A DNA stretch of 62,987 nt from Nitrosomonas halophila (GCF_900107165.1 NZ_FNOY01000013.1:1-62987), one strand, 5' to 3'; counted from the first letter of the stretch, positions 50,078 through 59,650 are shown. Notes: generated by a model not told the origin, from the letters alone. Numbers and translations are program-made.

Positions 50078-51964
50078 TTAGAAACTCTCTTCTCTTATCC
50101 TGACTTCGTAGCGCTGCCTGAGTCCATTCAGGTAGGCCATCAACTCTTCCTGGCCACGCACTTGTTGCAGTTGTTTCAGGAAAGCATCGTATTTAGAAGC
50201 ATCATGCTCACTTTTAGGTGCAGTGACTTGATTGATTCTGATCAAATCAAACCCGCCTTGCCTGGCAGGTGCTCCGGTATAGGCAGGTAATTGACTTGAT
50301 TCAGTCTGTGCCAGTAAACGCAGCGTTTCCACATCCACTCCCTGCATCTGTGCATACGAGACCTTGACCGATTCTCCCCAGTCTATCGTCTCATCAGCTT
50401 CTCCCGATTGAAGGCGTGCAAGCTGCTCGCTTCCTTCTTTCACTGCAATCTCAGCCGCCAGTTGTGTTTGCAAGCGGGTAAGAATTTGCTCCCTGACCAA
50501 TTCAATTGATTGTGCGCTGGCAGGACGATGTTCGAGCACTCTGGCCGCGACGATTGTATCTGCTTTAACTTCCACCGCTTCAGTATTGAAGCGGTCGCGA
50601 ATGGCACTCTCGGAAAAAATAGCCTGCAGCATGCGCTCGTTGGCAATAAGCTCGGGTTCCTTGGATTTCCGATCCAGCCAGTCACTTTGTTGAATTGGCA
50701 AATTGAACATCTCGGCCGCCAGTTGCAGGGTATCGCTTTGCTCATAGACGATATTGCTAAAATCTTCGGCCAATTCGCCAAATCTTTCTGCCACCTTCTG
50801 ATATTTCAGTTGTTGCTCAACATGGTCCCTAACATCCTCGAAATCGGCAGTATCCGCTTCTCTGATCGCGGTCAGCTTGACAATATGAAACCCGAATGGC
50901 GTTTCCACCAAGCCGCGTATTTCATCAAGCTCCATTTGGAACACTTCATCTTCGAAAGCTTTGACCATCAACCCGCGGGAAAAGAAGCCGAGATCCCCGC
51001 CCATTTTTGCCGAGCCCGGATCTTGCGATAGTTCCGCTGCCAGCTCGGGCAGCTGGTCAGGCTCTTGCTGAACTTGTTCCAAAACCTGCTCTGCCCGGGC
51101 CTTGACCGCAGCCTTTTCCTCTTCACTCGCATCCGCAGGGACGGTAAACAAAATATGGCTGGCTCGCCGCTCTTCAGGTTGCTCAAATTCAGCCCGGTGC
51201 TCCTCGAAATATGCCTGGATTGCCTGCTCGGAAACCTGTTCCTGTTGTGCCAACTGCTCGAGCGACAGCACGACATACTCTACCCGGACCCGCTCCGGCA
51301 ACATAAAATCCCGGTAATGACTGTCATAATAGTCCTGTATTGCGGCTTCATCCGGCTCCACTTGCGCCACATATTGCTCAGGACTGATTAGAATCCGGTT
51401 AATCTCGTATTGCGTCTCACTCAAGGACAACACGTTCCTGGCGACGATCTCCGGGACGACAACACTTCTGGTCACGCCTTCCAGCAACTGTTGCTCCATG
51501 ATCTCGCTCACCAAGCGCGCTTCAAATATCGCGGGTGTCATGCCCTGGCGCTGCAGTAAATCCTGGTAACGCTGATAGGAGAACTTCCCATCCTCCTGAA
51601 AAAAAGCAATATTCTGTATTTCTGCGGCCAGACGCGAATCCAGCACGGTCAATCCAACATTTCCAGCTTCGTGCCGCAATATTCTTTTCTGAATCAAGTT
51701 TTCCAGGACAGCGCGCCGCATTTCAGGATCGTCCATCAGCTTGATATCAAAATCCTCCCCGAGCATATTCCTCAGATTTTCCTGCTGATTGCGCAACGCC
51801 TGTTCATATTCTCTGCGGCTGATTTCCTCGCCGTCGACGACTGCAACATAAGCCGTGTCACTCTCACTCCGATAGGACTGGACACCCCAGAACATAAATG
51901 GCAAGACAGCAATGAGCAACACGATCTGAACGATCGTTTTTCTTCGGTTGACAAAATCAAACAC
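50078..51964 (-). CDS. ppiD: Periplasmic peptidyl-prolyl isomerase PpiD
   Basis: 628 residues: one N-terminal membrane helix (IVQIVLLIAVLPFMFWGV), a SurA-like chaperone domain (EEISRREYEQALRNQQENLR), one parvulin domain (RRASHILFTVPADASEEEKA, LGFFSRGLMVKAFEDEVFQM, ETPFGFHIVKLTAI) and a long C-terminal helper region. It assists folding of proteins leaving the Sec translocon. It is the first gene downstream of the two tRNAs, in the order hupB-tRNA-tRNA-ppiD. Confidence 0.93.
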   Translation of the reverse strand: MFDFVNRRKTIVQIVLLIAVLPFMFWGVQSYRSESDTAYVAVVDGEEISRREYEQALRNQQENLRNMLGEDFDIKLMDDPEMRRAVLENLIQKRILRHEAGNVGLTVLDSRLAAEIQNIAFFQEDGKFSYQRYQDLLQRQGMTPAIFEARLVSEIMEQQLLEGVTRSVVVPEIVARNVLSLSETQYEINRILISPEQYVAQVEPDEAAIQDYYDSHYRDFMLPERVRVEYVVLSLEQLAQQEQVSEQAIQAYFEEHRAEFEQPEERRASHILFTVPADASEEEKAAVKARAEQVLEQVQQEPDQLPELAAELSQDPGSAKMGGDLGFFSRGLMVKAFEDEVFQMELDEIRGLVETPFGFHIVKLTAIREADTADFEDVRDHVEQQLKYQKVAERFGELAEDFSNIVYEQSDTLQLAAEMFNLPIQQSDWLDRKSKEPELIANERMLQAIFSESAIRDRFNTEAVEVKADTIVAARVLEHRPASAQSIELVREQILTRLQTQLAAEIAVKEGSEQLARLQSGEADETIDWGESVKVSYAQMQGVDVETLRLLAQTESSQLPAYTGAPARQGGFDLIRINQVTAPKSEHDASKYDAFLKQLQQVRGQEELMAYLNGLRQRYEVRIREESF

Positions 51965-52050
51965 AGCGGTTATCCGGAATAAAAGAGAGATGGGAAAAGC
52001 GAGAGGTGTAAATCATACAAATCCGTATGCTTACCTATGATCAACAGATA

Positions 52051-52127
52051 TGGCGGAGTGGACGGGACTCGAACCCGCGACCCCCGGCGTGACAGGCCGG
52101 TATTCTAACCAACTGAACTACCACTCC
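52051..52127 (-). tRNA. tRNA-Asp (GTC)
   Basis: The minus strand gives GGAGTGGTAGTTCAGTTGG, an anticodon arm CCGGCCTGTCACGCCGG (anticodon GTC), and a T arm GCGGGTTCGAGTCCCGT, ending TCCACTCCGCCA with encoded CCA. All four stems pair. Confidence 0.95.
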
Positions 52128-52208
52128 TGGTTGTTCAACTATTACAAAAATTAGACTGGAGATATCTAATTTCTCAGCATCAAGAAGAAAAATTATACCA
52201 TATAAGTT

Positions 52209-52284
52209 TGGTGGGTGCTGACGGGATCGAACCGCCGACATTCGCCTTGTAAGGGCGACGCTCTACCAGCTGAGCTAAGCACCC
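52209..52284 (-). tRNA. tRNA-Val (TAC)
   Basis: On the minus strand the acceptor GGGTGCT, D arm AGCTCAGCTGGTAGAGC, anticodon arm CGCCCTTACAAGGCG (anticodon TAC) and T arm GCGGTTCGATCCCGT are followed by CAGCACCCACCA. It lies 81 bp from tRNA-Asp and follows hupB on the same strand. Confidence 0.95.
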
Positions 52285-52325
52285 TGCTCGGTACTTCTTG
52301 TTGTGCTGCAATGCTACAATGGGCG

Positions 52326-52598
52326 CTAGTTTACAGCATCCTTTAACGCTTTACCAGCAATAAATTTCGGTACCTTGGCCGCCTCGATTTTAATTTCCTC
52401 ACCAGTGCGTGGATTGCGACCAGTACGCGCGGCCCGCTCTCCAACCTTGAAAGTTCCAAAACCTACCAGGGTCACGCTGTCATTCCTGCTAAGCGCATCC
52501 TTGATGGCAGACAATGCGCCATCCAGCGCGTCACCTGCCTCAGCCTTGGTAATATTGGCGGACTGGGCAATAGCATCGATGAGATCAGATTTATTCAT
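52326..52598 (-). CDS. hupB: DNA-binding protein HU
   Basis: 90 residues: [20 protein letters not shown], then the DNA-binding arm [20 protein letters not shown] with [10 protein letters not shown]. It bends and compacts DNA as a dimer. In many relatives lon precedes it; here the upstream neighbour is a palindromic repeat and then gpsA. Confidence 0.95.
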   Translation of the reverse strand: MNKSDLIDAIAQSANITKAEAGDALDGALSAIKDALSRNDSVTLVGFGTFKVGERAARTGRNPRTGEEIKIEAAKVPKFIAGKALKDAVN

Positions 52599-52780
52599 AT
52601 ATTTCCCCTTTGTTTTGCTTTGTTAGGTTGCCGGTAAATTCAATCATACAGCACAGAAGACACTGTAGACGCCCTTATATCAAGCCATTCCGCGCGGGTC
52701 AAGTGATAAACCCAAAAACTGTGGTTTTTTAACTGCTTTCGCTGCTCCACTTTAAGCGGACAGCAAAACCGTTCCAGGCT

Positions 52781-52943
52781 AGGGGGCTGTCCGAGAATAG
52801 CGATCGTAGCGAGGACGAAGCTGGCTGAGCGGGATTTTTAGATCCTTTGAGGCGGATAGTTGTTCTATTCAACGAAAAGGATCGAAAAATCCCGCCTGGC
52901 AGGTTCGTCCGCAGTAAACCGGTCTATTCTCGGACAGCCTCCT
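52781..52943. repeat. Palindromic MITE-like element, copy 3
   Basis: 163 bp with ends AGGGGGCTGTCCGAGAATAG and CTATTCTCGGACAGCCTCCT, same orientation as the copy at 47856. It ends one base before the gpsA stop codon, so its right end abuts the end of that gene. The hairpin could terminate gpsA transcription. Confidence 0.85.
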
Positions 52944-52944
52944 A

Positions 52945-53934
52945 CTAGCCTGCTTCAGGCCCGGCCTCTCTGTCAAGCATTTCCCTGATTGCGTCCTGCA
53001 CCGAAACACCTTCATACAGAATATCGTAAACCGCCTGCGTAACAGGCATTTCGATACCGAATTGCCGCCCCAGGCCATAGGCCTCCCGAACCGTGTACAC
53101 CCCCTCGGTCACATGGCCGATTCTGGGCAAAATCTCCGTTAGCGGCTGGCCGGTAGCCAGCAGCATGCCAACCTGGCGATTCCTGGATAAATCACCCGTA
53201 CAGGTGAGAATCAGATCCCCGACGCCAGTCAACCCCATAAAAGTTTCCTTGCGTCCACCCATTGCCATGCCCAACCGTGTGATCTCCGCCAGCCCGCGCG
53301 TAATGAGTGCTGCGCGCGCATTATTGCCAAATGCCATCCCGTCTGAAATGCCTGCAGCGATCGCAATCACATTCTTGAGCGCACCACCAGTTTCCACGCC
53401 AATCACATCACTACTGGAATAAACCCGCAACCAGGGGGTATGAATTTCACTGGCAACAGTTCTAGCGAATCCGTCGTCCTGCGAAGCCAAGGTCAATGCA
53501 GCAGGCAACCCCTGCGCGACTTCCTGCGCAAAACTTGGACCCGACAGCACGCCACAGGTGACGTCCGCTGAATAGACCTCCTGCACAACCTGGTGCGGCA
53601 GTTTTGCTGAGCCTGCCTCGAATCCCTTGCAGCCCAGCACAAGTGGTAACGAGCTGTTCAGGGCTGCAATTTTTTCCAATGTTGCGCGCAGTCCTGCCAC
53701 CGGCACTACGACAAAAATCAATTCCGCCTGCTTCAGCTCTGCTTCAAGTTCCACCGTTAACCGCATGGATGGAGGCAAATGCCGCCCAGGCAAATAGCGT
53801 CGGTTCTCGCCCAGCGACATCATTTCTGCCAGGTGCTCGGAACTATGTGTCCACAACGTAACGTGATGACAAGCGGATAAATGCAGTGCCAGCGCCGTAC
53901 CCCAGGCACCCGCACCCAGAACCAGGATTTTCAT
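52945..53934 (-). CDS. gpsA: Glycerol-3-phosphate dehydrogenase [NAD(P)+]
   Basis: 329 residues: MKILVLGAGAWGTALALHLS, then VVPVAGLRATLEKI, LGCKGFEAGSAKL, GVLSGPSFAQEVAQGLPAAL and VIGVETGGALKNVIAIAAGI with catalytic Lys. It makes glycerol-3-phosphate for phospholipids. The stop TAG at 52947-52945 abuts the palindromic element. The start overlaps the SH3 gene stop by 4 bp. Confidence 0.96.
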   Translation of the reverse strand: MKILVLGAGAWGTALALHLSACHHVTLWTHSSEHLAEMMSLGENRRYLPGRHLPPSMRLTVELEAELKQAELIFVVVPVAGLRATLEKIAALNSSLPLVLGCKGFEAGSAKLPHQVVQEVYSADVTCGVLSGPSFAQEVAQGLPAALTLASQDDGFARTVASEIHTPWLRVYSSSDVIGVETGGALKNVIAIAAGISDGMAFGNNARAALITRGLAEITRLGMAMGGRKETFMGLTGVGDLILTCTGDLSRNRQVGMLLATGQPLTEILPRIGHVTEGVYTVREAYGLGRQFGIEMPVTQAVYDILYEGVSVQDAIREMLDREAGPEAG

Positions 53935-54428
53935 ACACCCCAAATTTGGTCGTTTCTGATATATCCTGCCTGACCGTCCTGATGGCGCACTTTTGTCCAG
54001 CCACTGGGAACGTCTTCCACCCACTCCAGCACAACACCCTGTTGCGCCTGAAAGAGCATTGGCGAAGTCAAATCGGCGGCAGGATAAACCTCGGCGATCG
54101 GCACAATGACAATCACAAAGCGCTTAGCACTCAGATTCTTGCTTTCCGCCCAGGCCAAATAGCCATTACTGTCCCGTACCTTGGCCCACCCCTCAACCTT
54201 TACCAAAACTTCAACTGGCAGATTGGCGCTCGCCACATACAATTTCTCTGCATTGCGTGAAGGCGCGTCATAAAGGATGGCAGCGGGGGTTGCAATCGAA
54301 AGGAATTCACTTCCAGCCTGATCTGCCGCGACAGCTTGACTGGCAAATACCAGCAGCAGAAGCGCCAACGACACATAAAGCGGGGCAAATACCCCAACTG
54401 AACGCTTAACCAGCGGCAAGTGTTTCAT
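53931..54428 (-). CDS. SH3-domain periplasmic protein
   Basis: 165 residues with a signal peptide (LYVSLALLLLVFASQAVAAD). The body has two SH3-like modules: AAILYDAPSRNAEKLYVASANLPVEVLVKVEGWAKVRD and a second ending WVEDVPSGWTKVRHQDGQAG. SH3b proteins bind peptidoglycan peptides or other ligands. It sits between secB and gpsA, overlapping gpsA by 4 bp. Specific role unknown. Confidence 0.8.
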   Translation of the reverse strand: MKHLPLVKRSVGVFAPLYVSLALLLLVFASQAVAADQAGSEFLSIATPAAILYDAPSRNAEKLYVASANLPVEVLVKVEGWAKVRDSNGYLAWAESKNLSAKRFVIVIVPIAEVYPAADLTSPMLFQAQQGVVLEWVEDVPSGWTKVRHQDGQAGYIRNDQIWGV

Positions 54429-54431
54429 GAA

Positions 54432-54920
54432 TCAATGCTTGGTACCGCTATCGGCAGAATCTTGACTAGCAGCTGGTGAATCAGCTTGTTGCTGCTGTTT
54501 CTTCTGTTGATAAACAGCCTCAAAATTAACTGGATTCAGGATGACTGCAGGGAACCCTGCACGCGTCACGACATCCGACACGGTCTCTCGCAAATAAGGG
54601 AACAATATATTCGGGCACAGAATACCGAGGACAGGCTCAATATCATCGCCGGGCACATTACGAATCCGGAAAATGCCTGCTTGATGGACTTCCACCAGAA
54701 ACATGACCTTGTCCTTCTCTTTGAGGCGAGCCGTCACCGTAGCGGTCAGGACCACTTCATGAATATCGCCCTCGATGACGGCATCCTTGGTAGCCAACTG
54801 CAAATTGACTTCCGGGGCTTCCCTATCCAGGAAAATATGCGGGGCGTTTGGAATCTCCAGCGAAAGATCCTTAACATAGATTTTCTCAATCACAAAAACA
54901 GGCTGTTGCTGTTCAGTCAT
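54432..54920 (-). CDS. secB: Protein-export chaperone SecB
   Basis: 162 residues: EKIYVKDLSLEIPNAPHIFL, VEVHQAGIFRIRNVPGDDIEP and the helix CPNILFPYLRETVSDVVTRA, then a polar tail. It keeps preproteins unfolded for SecA. It lies in the grxC-secB-SH3-gpsA series typical of betaproteobacteria. Confidence 0.96.
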   Translation of the reverse strand: MTEQQQPVFVIEKIYVKDLSLEIPNAPHIFLDREAPEVNLQLATKDAVIEGDIHEVVLTATVTARLKEKDKVMFLVEVHQAGIFRIRNVPGDDIEPVLGILCPNILFPYLRETVSDVVTRAGFPAVILNPVNFEAVYQQKKQQQQADSPAASQDSADSGTKH

Positions 54921-54989
54921 GGCAAGTTCCAGTTAAATAACGATTATCAGAATTTTAAAACATTAATAGATGTAGCAAGCCGATTGCAT

Positions 54990-55250
54990 TCAACCGGCCA
55001 ATAATTTAGTCACTTCGCCCTGACGATCCAATTGCGCCAAATCATCATAGCCTCCGACATGGGTTGGCCCAATAAAAATCTGCGGAACCGTTCGACGACC
55101 GGTCTTATTGATCATTTCCACCCGCTGCTCCGGGTCTAAGTCCACTCTGATTTTATCGATTTCTTCCACACCCCGGGTACGCAACAATTTCTCAGCCATC
55201 GTACAATAAGGACAAAAACCAGATACATACATTACAACTTTGGGCATCAT
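54990..55250 (-). CDS. grxC: Glutaredoxin 3
   Basis: 86 residues with active-site CPYC (YVSGFCPYCTMAEKLL), TVPQIFIGPTHVGGYDDLAQ (cis-Pro and glutathione-binding). It reduces disulfides with glutathione. It is followed by secB, as usual. Confidence 0.95.
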   Translation of the reverse strand: MMPKVVMYVSGFCPYCTMAEKLLRTRGVEEIDKIRVDLDPEQRVEMINKTGRRTVPQIFIGPTHVGGYDDLAQLDRQGEVTKLLAG

Positions 55251-55360
55251 GTTTGTTTGTTAGTAAAAATTTTTAGCGACCCTTGGAAAATGCGCAGCTT
55301 CAAACATTATTCAACTTGGGAACGGCAGACCAAACCCACGCAAGCTGTGTGGGTGCTTGC

Positions 55361-55786
55361 CTATTTAGACTTTTTCACCAGCGGCAGATTCTCCCGTTGC
55401 CAGGTCTCGATGCCACCGGAAAGATTGAAGACCCGCGCAAAACCATTCTTGCGCAGAAGTGTGCCGGCTTGTCCAGCACGCAAGCCGGGAGTGAATATTA
55501 TAACGACAGGCTTGTCTTTGAATTTTTCCAATTCGCTCCAGCGGTCTTTGATGCTCTCAACCGGGATATGCTTGGCATCGGGGAGATGGCCGCTGGCGTA
55601 TTCGCTGTCGTCTCTCACATCCAGCACCAGCGCGTCTTCATAATTAATCAAACGGACTGCGCGCTGTGCGTCGATCTCGCGCGCACTGTTACGTGCGATC
55701 AGCGGCCATAACAGCATGCCACCGCTTAACATGGCTGCTATGATAAAAAATACATTGTCTACCAAAAAAGTTGATTCCATAACCAC
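55361..55786 (-). CDS. Membrane-anchored rhodanese-like protein
   Basis: 141 residues: one N-terminal membrane helix (DNVFFIIAAMLSGGMLLWPL) and a rhodanese domain with LVLDVRDDSEYASGHLPDAK. The usual catalytic Cys loop reads IIFTPGLRAGQAGTLL, where Thr or Pro stands at the position normally Cys. This may be a non-catalytic rhodanese; I see no other candidate Cys in that loop. Upstream of grxC-secB. Confidence 0.8.
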   Translation of the reverse strand: MVMESTFLVDNVFFIIAAMLSGGMLLWPLIARNSAREIDAQRAVRLINYEDALVLDVRDDSEYASGHLPDAKHIPVESIKDRWSELEKFKDKPVVIIFTPGLRAGQAGTLLRKNGFARVFNLSGGIETWQRENLPLVKKSK

Positions 55787-55938
55787 AACTCAGCTTTATT
55801 CAAAGCCGTTATTCTAGCAAAGTACCAGGGCGCCAGGTAAACTCCTCCATCCATTGCCGCAAACAATAGCTGGCTTGAGGTAAACTCACCCTTTCCTTCA
55901 GGATCAGTTACGATAGCCATTTTTTCATCCGAATCTCT

Positions 55939-57168
55939 ATGCCAGTCAACATTCCACCTTTGTCACCCGAACACTTGCTGCCCGTCGATGGCGTTACACT
56001 CGGCACAGCGGAAGCTGGTATCAAATACACCGCCCGCAAGGATCTCCTGGTCATACGGCTCGCCGCACATAGCCAAGTGGCCGGCGTGTTCACGCAGAAT
56101 AAATTCTGTGCCGCACCTGTCACCCTTGCCAAACGGCATCTGGCAAGCAGCACAGCAATCCAGGCACTTGTCATCAACACCGGCAACGCCAATGCCGGCA
56201 CCGGCCAAACAGGCATCGACCATGCCCACGCCACCTGCAGTGCATTGGCCAAGTTACTCGATTGCGATCCCCAGCAAGTTTTGCCCTTCTCGACCGGGGT
56301 CATCATGGAGCCATTGCCGGTCGCAAAAATTCTGGCCAACTTGCCTGCTGCCATAGCGGACCTCGCACCCACTCATTGGTTCGCCGCCGCGCAGGCGATC
56401 ATGACCACCGATACGGTTCCCAAAGCCGCCTCGCGCCAAATTGTAATTGATGGGCATAGCGTCACGATCACGGGCATCGCCAAGGGCTCGGGTATGATTC
56501 ATCCCAACATGGCAACCATGCTAGGCTATATCGCCACCGATGCGGCCATTGCGCCATCCCTGCTGCAGGACCTGGTTCGCCAGGTCGCCGACCATTCCTT
56601 CAACCGCATTACCGTAGATGGCGATACCTCTACCAATGATGCCTTGATCCTGATCGCGACGGGCCGCGCTGGCCACACGCCCATCACCGAATCGGCCAGC
56701 CCTGGCTTTGCTATCCTGCAACAGGCCATCACCGAGATCGCCATCACGCTTGCGCAAATGATTGTCCGGGATGGAGAAGGTGCCACCAAATTCATTACCA
56801 TCCATGTCGAACAAGGCAAGACTGCCGAGGAATGCGATAAAGTCGCCTACGCGATCGCACATTCCCCTCTGGTCAAAACAGCCTGTTTCGCTTCCGATCC
56901 CAATTTGGGCCGGATTTTGGCCGCTATTGGTTATGCCGGCATCGATGATCTCGATGTCACCACCGTGCAATTATATCTGGGCGATGTCCTGGTCGCCGAA
57001 CACGGCGGACGGGCCAGCGCTTATCGCGAAGAAGACGGTCAGCGTGTCATGCAAGCTGCCGAAATCACCATGCGTGTGGTTCTGAATAGAGGACAAGCCC
57101 GCAGCACGCTATGGACATGCGACCTGTCCTACGATTACGTAAAAATCAACGCCGATTACCGCTCTTAA
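55939..57168 (+). CDS. argJ: Bifunctional ornithine acetyltransferase/N-acetylglutamate synthase
   Basis: 409 residues: [18 protein letters not shown] and the self-cleavage site before Thr in [20 protein letters not shown]. It cycles acetyl groups between acetylornithine and glutamate in arginine synthesis. Its partner argC lies more than 50 kb away, at the other end of the window. Confidence 0.96.
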   Translation: MPVNIPPLSPEHLLPVDGVTLGTAEAGIKYTARKDLLVIRLAAHSQVAGVFTQNKFCAAPVTLAKRHLASSTAIQALVINTGNANAGTGQTGIDHAHATCSALAKLLDCDPQQVLPFSTGVIMEPLPVAKILANLPAAIADLAPTHWFAAAQAIMTTDTVPKAASRQIVIDGHSVTITGIAKGSGMIHPNMATMLGYIATDAAIAPSLLQDLVRQVADHSFNRITVDGDTSTNDALILIATGRAGHTPITESASPGFAILQQAITEIAITLAQMIVRDGEGATKFITIHVEQGKTAEECDKVAYAIAHSPLVKTACFASDPNLGRILAAIGYAGIDDLDVTTVQLYLGDVLVAEHGGRASAYREEDGQRVMQAAEITMRVVLNRGQARSTLWTCDLSYDYVKINADYRS

Positions 57169-57195
57169 GGCTCGTTAATAAATAACTTGAGCATG
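57169..57195. repeat. Half copy of the 60175 palindromic repeat
   Basis: GGCTCGTTAATAAATAACTT then GAGCATG matches the left arm of the repeat at 60175-60232 with few changes. It begins one base after the argJ stop and contains the ATG of the DUF815 gene at 57193. So the translation start of that gene lies within the repeat. Confidence 0.7.
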
Positions 57196-58071
57196 AAAGA
57201 TATCGATTTGCTTTTGCAGCGCCTTGATCAACTATTGCTGCGCGCCGAGGAAATTCTTGCGCCCCAAACACCGGCAGCTGAACTTGCAAGCCACATCACC
57301 TTCCGCTGGCGCAAACGAGGCAACCAGGGCTTTATTCAGCCAGTCAAGCACCCCCATACCATCACGCTCGATGCGCTGCTGAACATCGATGAACAGAAAT
57401 ATTGCCTGGACCGGAATACGCAACAGTTTGTAGCGGGATTCCCCGCCAACAATGTCTTGTTGACCGGGGCGCGCGGTACTGGCAAGTCCTCTTTGGTCAA
57501 GGCATTGCTCAACCGTTATGCCGATCAGGGATTGCGCTTGATCGAAGTGGATAAACAGGGACTGACCGACTTGCCCGATATCGTCGAGCATATCGCGCAA
57601 CGCCCGGAGCGATTTATTCTATATTGCGATGATCTGTCATTCGAAGCAGATGAACCCGGATACAAGGCTCTCAAAGTCATACTGGACGGCTCCATTGCCA
57701 CCGCATCCGACAATGTGCTGGTCTATGCCACATCCAACCGCCGCCATTTAATGCCGGAATTCATGCACGAGAATCTCGAAACTCATCATATTGCCGGAGA
57801 AATTCGCCCGGGCGAATCCACCGAAGAAAAAATCTCGCTCTCGGAACGCTTCGGATTGTGGCTGTCTTTTCATCCATTCGACCAGGCGCAATATCTCAAT
57901 ATCGTGCGGTTCTGGCTGACCCAGCATGGTATCGATAGAATGTCCAACCGCGCCCGGCAAGCGGCGCTGCGCTGGGCATTGGCACGCGGCTCGCGCAGCG
58001 GCAGAATCGCCTGGCAATTTGCGCGCGACTGGGCGGGGCAGGCGCAACTGGCCAAATCATCCAAAACCTGA
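57193..58071 (+). CDS. DUF815 AAA ATPase
   Basis: 292 residues: an N-terminal helical part, then Walker A GARGTGKSSLVKAL and Walker B RFILYCDDLSFEADE, a sensor-like YATSNRRHLMPEFM and a C-terminal lid. DUF815 ATPases are common next to nudix and argJ genes in betaproteobacteria, but their client is unknown. The ATG at 57193 is preceded by repeat sequence with little ribosome-binding signal (TTGAGC). A TTG two codons upstream is another start. The stop overlaps the next start (ATGA). Confidence 0.85.
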   Translation: MKDIDLLLQRLDQLLLRAEEILAPQTPAAELASHITFRWRKRGNQGFIQPVKHPHTITLDALLNIDEQKYCLDRNTQQFVAGFPANNVLLTGARGTGKSSLVKALLNRYADQGLRLIEVDKQGLTDLPDIVEHIAQRPERFILYCDDLSFEADEPGYKALKVILDGSIATASDNVLVYATSNRRHLMPEFMHENLETHHIAGEIRPGESTEEKISLSERFGLWLSFHPFDQAQYLNIVRFWLTQHGIDRMSNRARQAALRWALARGSRSGRIAWQFARDWAGQAQLAKSSKT

Positions 58072-59036
58072 TGACTCACAACATGCCAAATCCACCACTG
58101 GTAGAAGTCGTCGCCGCCATTCTGACGCGGCCAGATGACAGTTTCCTGCTCGCCTGCAGACCCCCTGGCAAGCCCTATGCCGGATACTGGGAATTTCCCG
58201 GTGGTAAAATCGAAGCCAGTGAATCTGCCCTCCAGGCGCTGTCGCGGGAATTGCATGAAGAACTGGGCATCACTGTCGACCGGGCATTCCCATGGATCAC
58301 ACGGGTCTTCCGCTACCCGCACGCGACCGTACGCCTGCAGTTTTACCGGGTTGCCGAATGGCAAGGTGAGCCGATCGCGCGCGAGCATCAGCAACTTGCC
58401 TGGCAAAGCGCTGGAAACATCACAGTTTCCCCTCTGCTGCCAGCCAATCAGCCCATCCTGCGCAGCCTGATGCTGCCATCGACTTATGCGATCACAAATG
58501 CCAGTGAAACCGGCGAGACCCATTCGCTGCACGCGATCAGGCAAGCGTTGCAACGCGGCCTCAGACTGCTGCAGATACGCGAAAAGCACCTGACCGATAG
58601 TCAGCTGACACGCTACGCCCAAGCAGTGTTGCAGCTTGCACAAGGCACCCAGGCCAAGGTACTCATCAATGGCAACATTGCGTTAGCCAAGGAATTAGGC
58701 CTGGATGGGGTACATTTGACTGCCGCGCAATTGCTATCCCTGCACACCCGCCCCGAAGTCGATTGGTGCGGGGCCTCCTGTCATAACGAAGAAGAGCTCT
58801 ATCATGCCGAGAGCCTTGGCATCGATTTCGTGACAGTAAGTCCAGTATGCCCTACCCCCAGCCATCCGAACGCACCCACGCTGGGGTGGCGCAAACTGGC
58901 CAAACTGATCCGCGGTTATTCCCTGCCCGTCTATGCCCTGGGTGGTTTGATGCCGGATGATCTCATCCCAGCCCAGGAACAGGGCGCACATGGCATTGCG
59001 CTGATGCGCAATCTATGCACATCAGCCCAGCCATAA
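58071..59036 (+). CDS. Nudix hydrolase-ThiE fusion protein
   Basis: 321 residues. The first about 135 residues are MutT-like, with a full Nudix box GGKIEASESALQALSRELHEE followed by LGI. The second half is ThiE-like: GLRLLQIREKHLTDSQLTRY, LINGNIALAKELGLDGVHLT, FVTVSPVCPTPSHPNAPTLG and YALGGLMPDDL. The fusion is frequent in betaproteobacteria, where MutT is joined to a thiamine-phosphate-synthase-like domain. True ThiE activity is uncertain. Coupled with the DUF815 ATPase by ATGA. Confidence 0.9.
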   Translation: MTHNMPNPPLVEVVAAILTRPDDSFLLACRPPGKPYAGYWEFPGGKIEASESALQALSRELHEELGITVDRAFPWITRVFRYPHATVRLQFYRVAEWQGEPIAREHQQLAWQSAGNITVSPLLPANQPILRSLMLPSTYAITNASETGETHSLHAIRQALQRGLRLLQIREKHLTDSQLTRYAQAVLQLAQGTQAKVLINGNIALAKELGLDGVHLTAAQLLSLHTRPEVDWCGASCHNEEELYHAESLGIDFVTVSPVCPTPSHPNAPTLGWRKLAKLIRGYSLPVYALGGLMPDDLIPAQEQGAHGIALMRNLCTSAQP

Positions 59037-59101
59037 TCCATCGCCGCTTTTACGGTGCGCAAGCGCACCCTACCGCACGCTGACACCGGGTTTTGTACGG
59101 G

Positions 59102-59563
59102 TCACGCCGTTTTGCCGGTCAATGCAGCCAGCTCTGCTTTCAAGCGCGCAATTTCTTCTTCGGCTTTGCGTTGTTCGGTCACATCGTACTGCACACCCAA
59201 AAAGTAGAGCAGCCTGCCACTTGAATCAAACAAGGGCGTGATATTCAAGTGGTTATAGAATAATTCTCCGTTCTTACGGTAATTTCTCAGGACAATCTCA
59301 ATCGGCTCTCTGTTTTCCAAGGCAGCCTTCAAGCGAAAACGTTCCGGCTGATCCCGGTCTGTTCCCTGCAAAAAGCGGCAATTTCTCCCAATGGTTTCGG
59401 CCTGGGTATATCCGGTGATATTTTCAAACGCCTTGTTGGCATACACCAAAGGCAAATCTTCCTGATCCGGATCTGCCAATGTGATGCCATTGACGCTCGC
59501 ATCCAGAATTTTGGACAATACTTGCGGAATTAAACCGGGATCCTTCTCAACGACAAAGTCCAT
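59102..59563 (-). CDS. Short LOV-domain blue-light photoreceptor
   Basis: 153 residues from MDFVVEKDPGLIPQVLSK. The LOV core is complete: ITLADPDQEDLPLVYANKAF, the photoactive cysteine motif GRNCRFLQGTDRDQP (Cys62, which forms the flavin adduct), then the flavin contacts ELFYNHLNITPLFD and YFLGVQYDVTEQ (Gln). It ends in a short helix KAEEEIARLKAELAALTG. There is no kinase, GGDEF or HTH effector, so it is a short LOV protein that must signal by dimer or partner contact. An extension to 59587 is in frame. Confidence 0.9.
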   Translation of the reverse strand: MDFVVEKDPGLIPQVLSKILDASVNGITLADPDQEDLPLVYANKAFENITGYTQAETIGRNCRFLQGTDRDQPERFRLKAALENREPIEIVLRNYRKNGELFYNHLNITPLFDSSGRLLYFLGVQYDVTEQRKAEEEIARLKAELAALTGKTA

Positions 59564-59650
59564 TATTTTTCTCCAAATTATCCTCAACTATAGGCAGATG
59601 CCAGCCTTGTTGGAAGTTACCATCAATTGAAGCTATATTTTTTATGACGA

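Noticed and set aside
49991..50290. Small plus-strand frame after fabI
   Set aside because: Overlaps the ppiD 3' end antisense and has no features.
52041..52284. Minus-strand frame of 66 codons across the tRNA genes
   Set aside because: It is produced by the tRNA sequences and their spacer and is not a protein gene.
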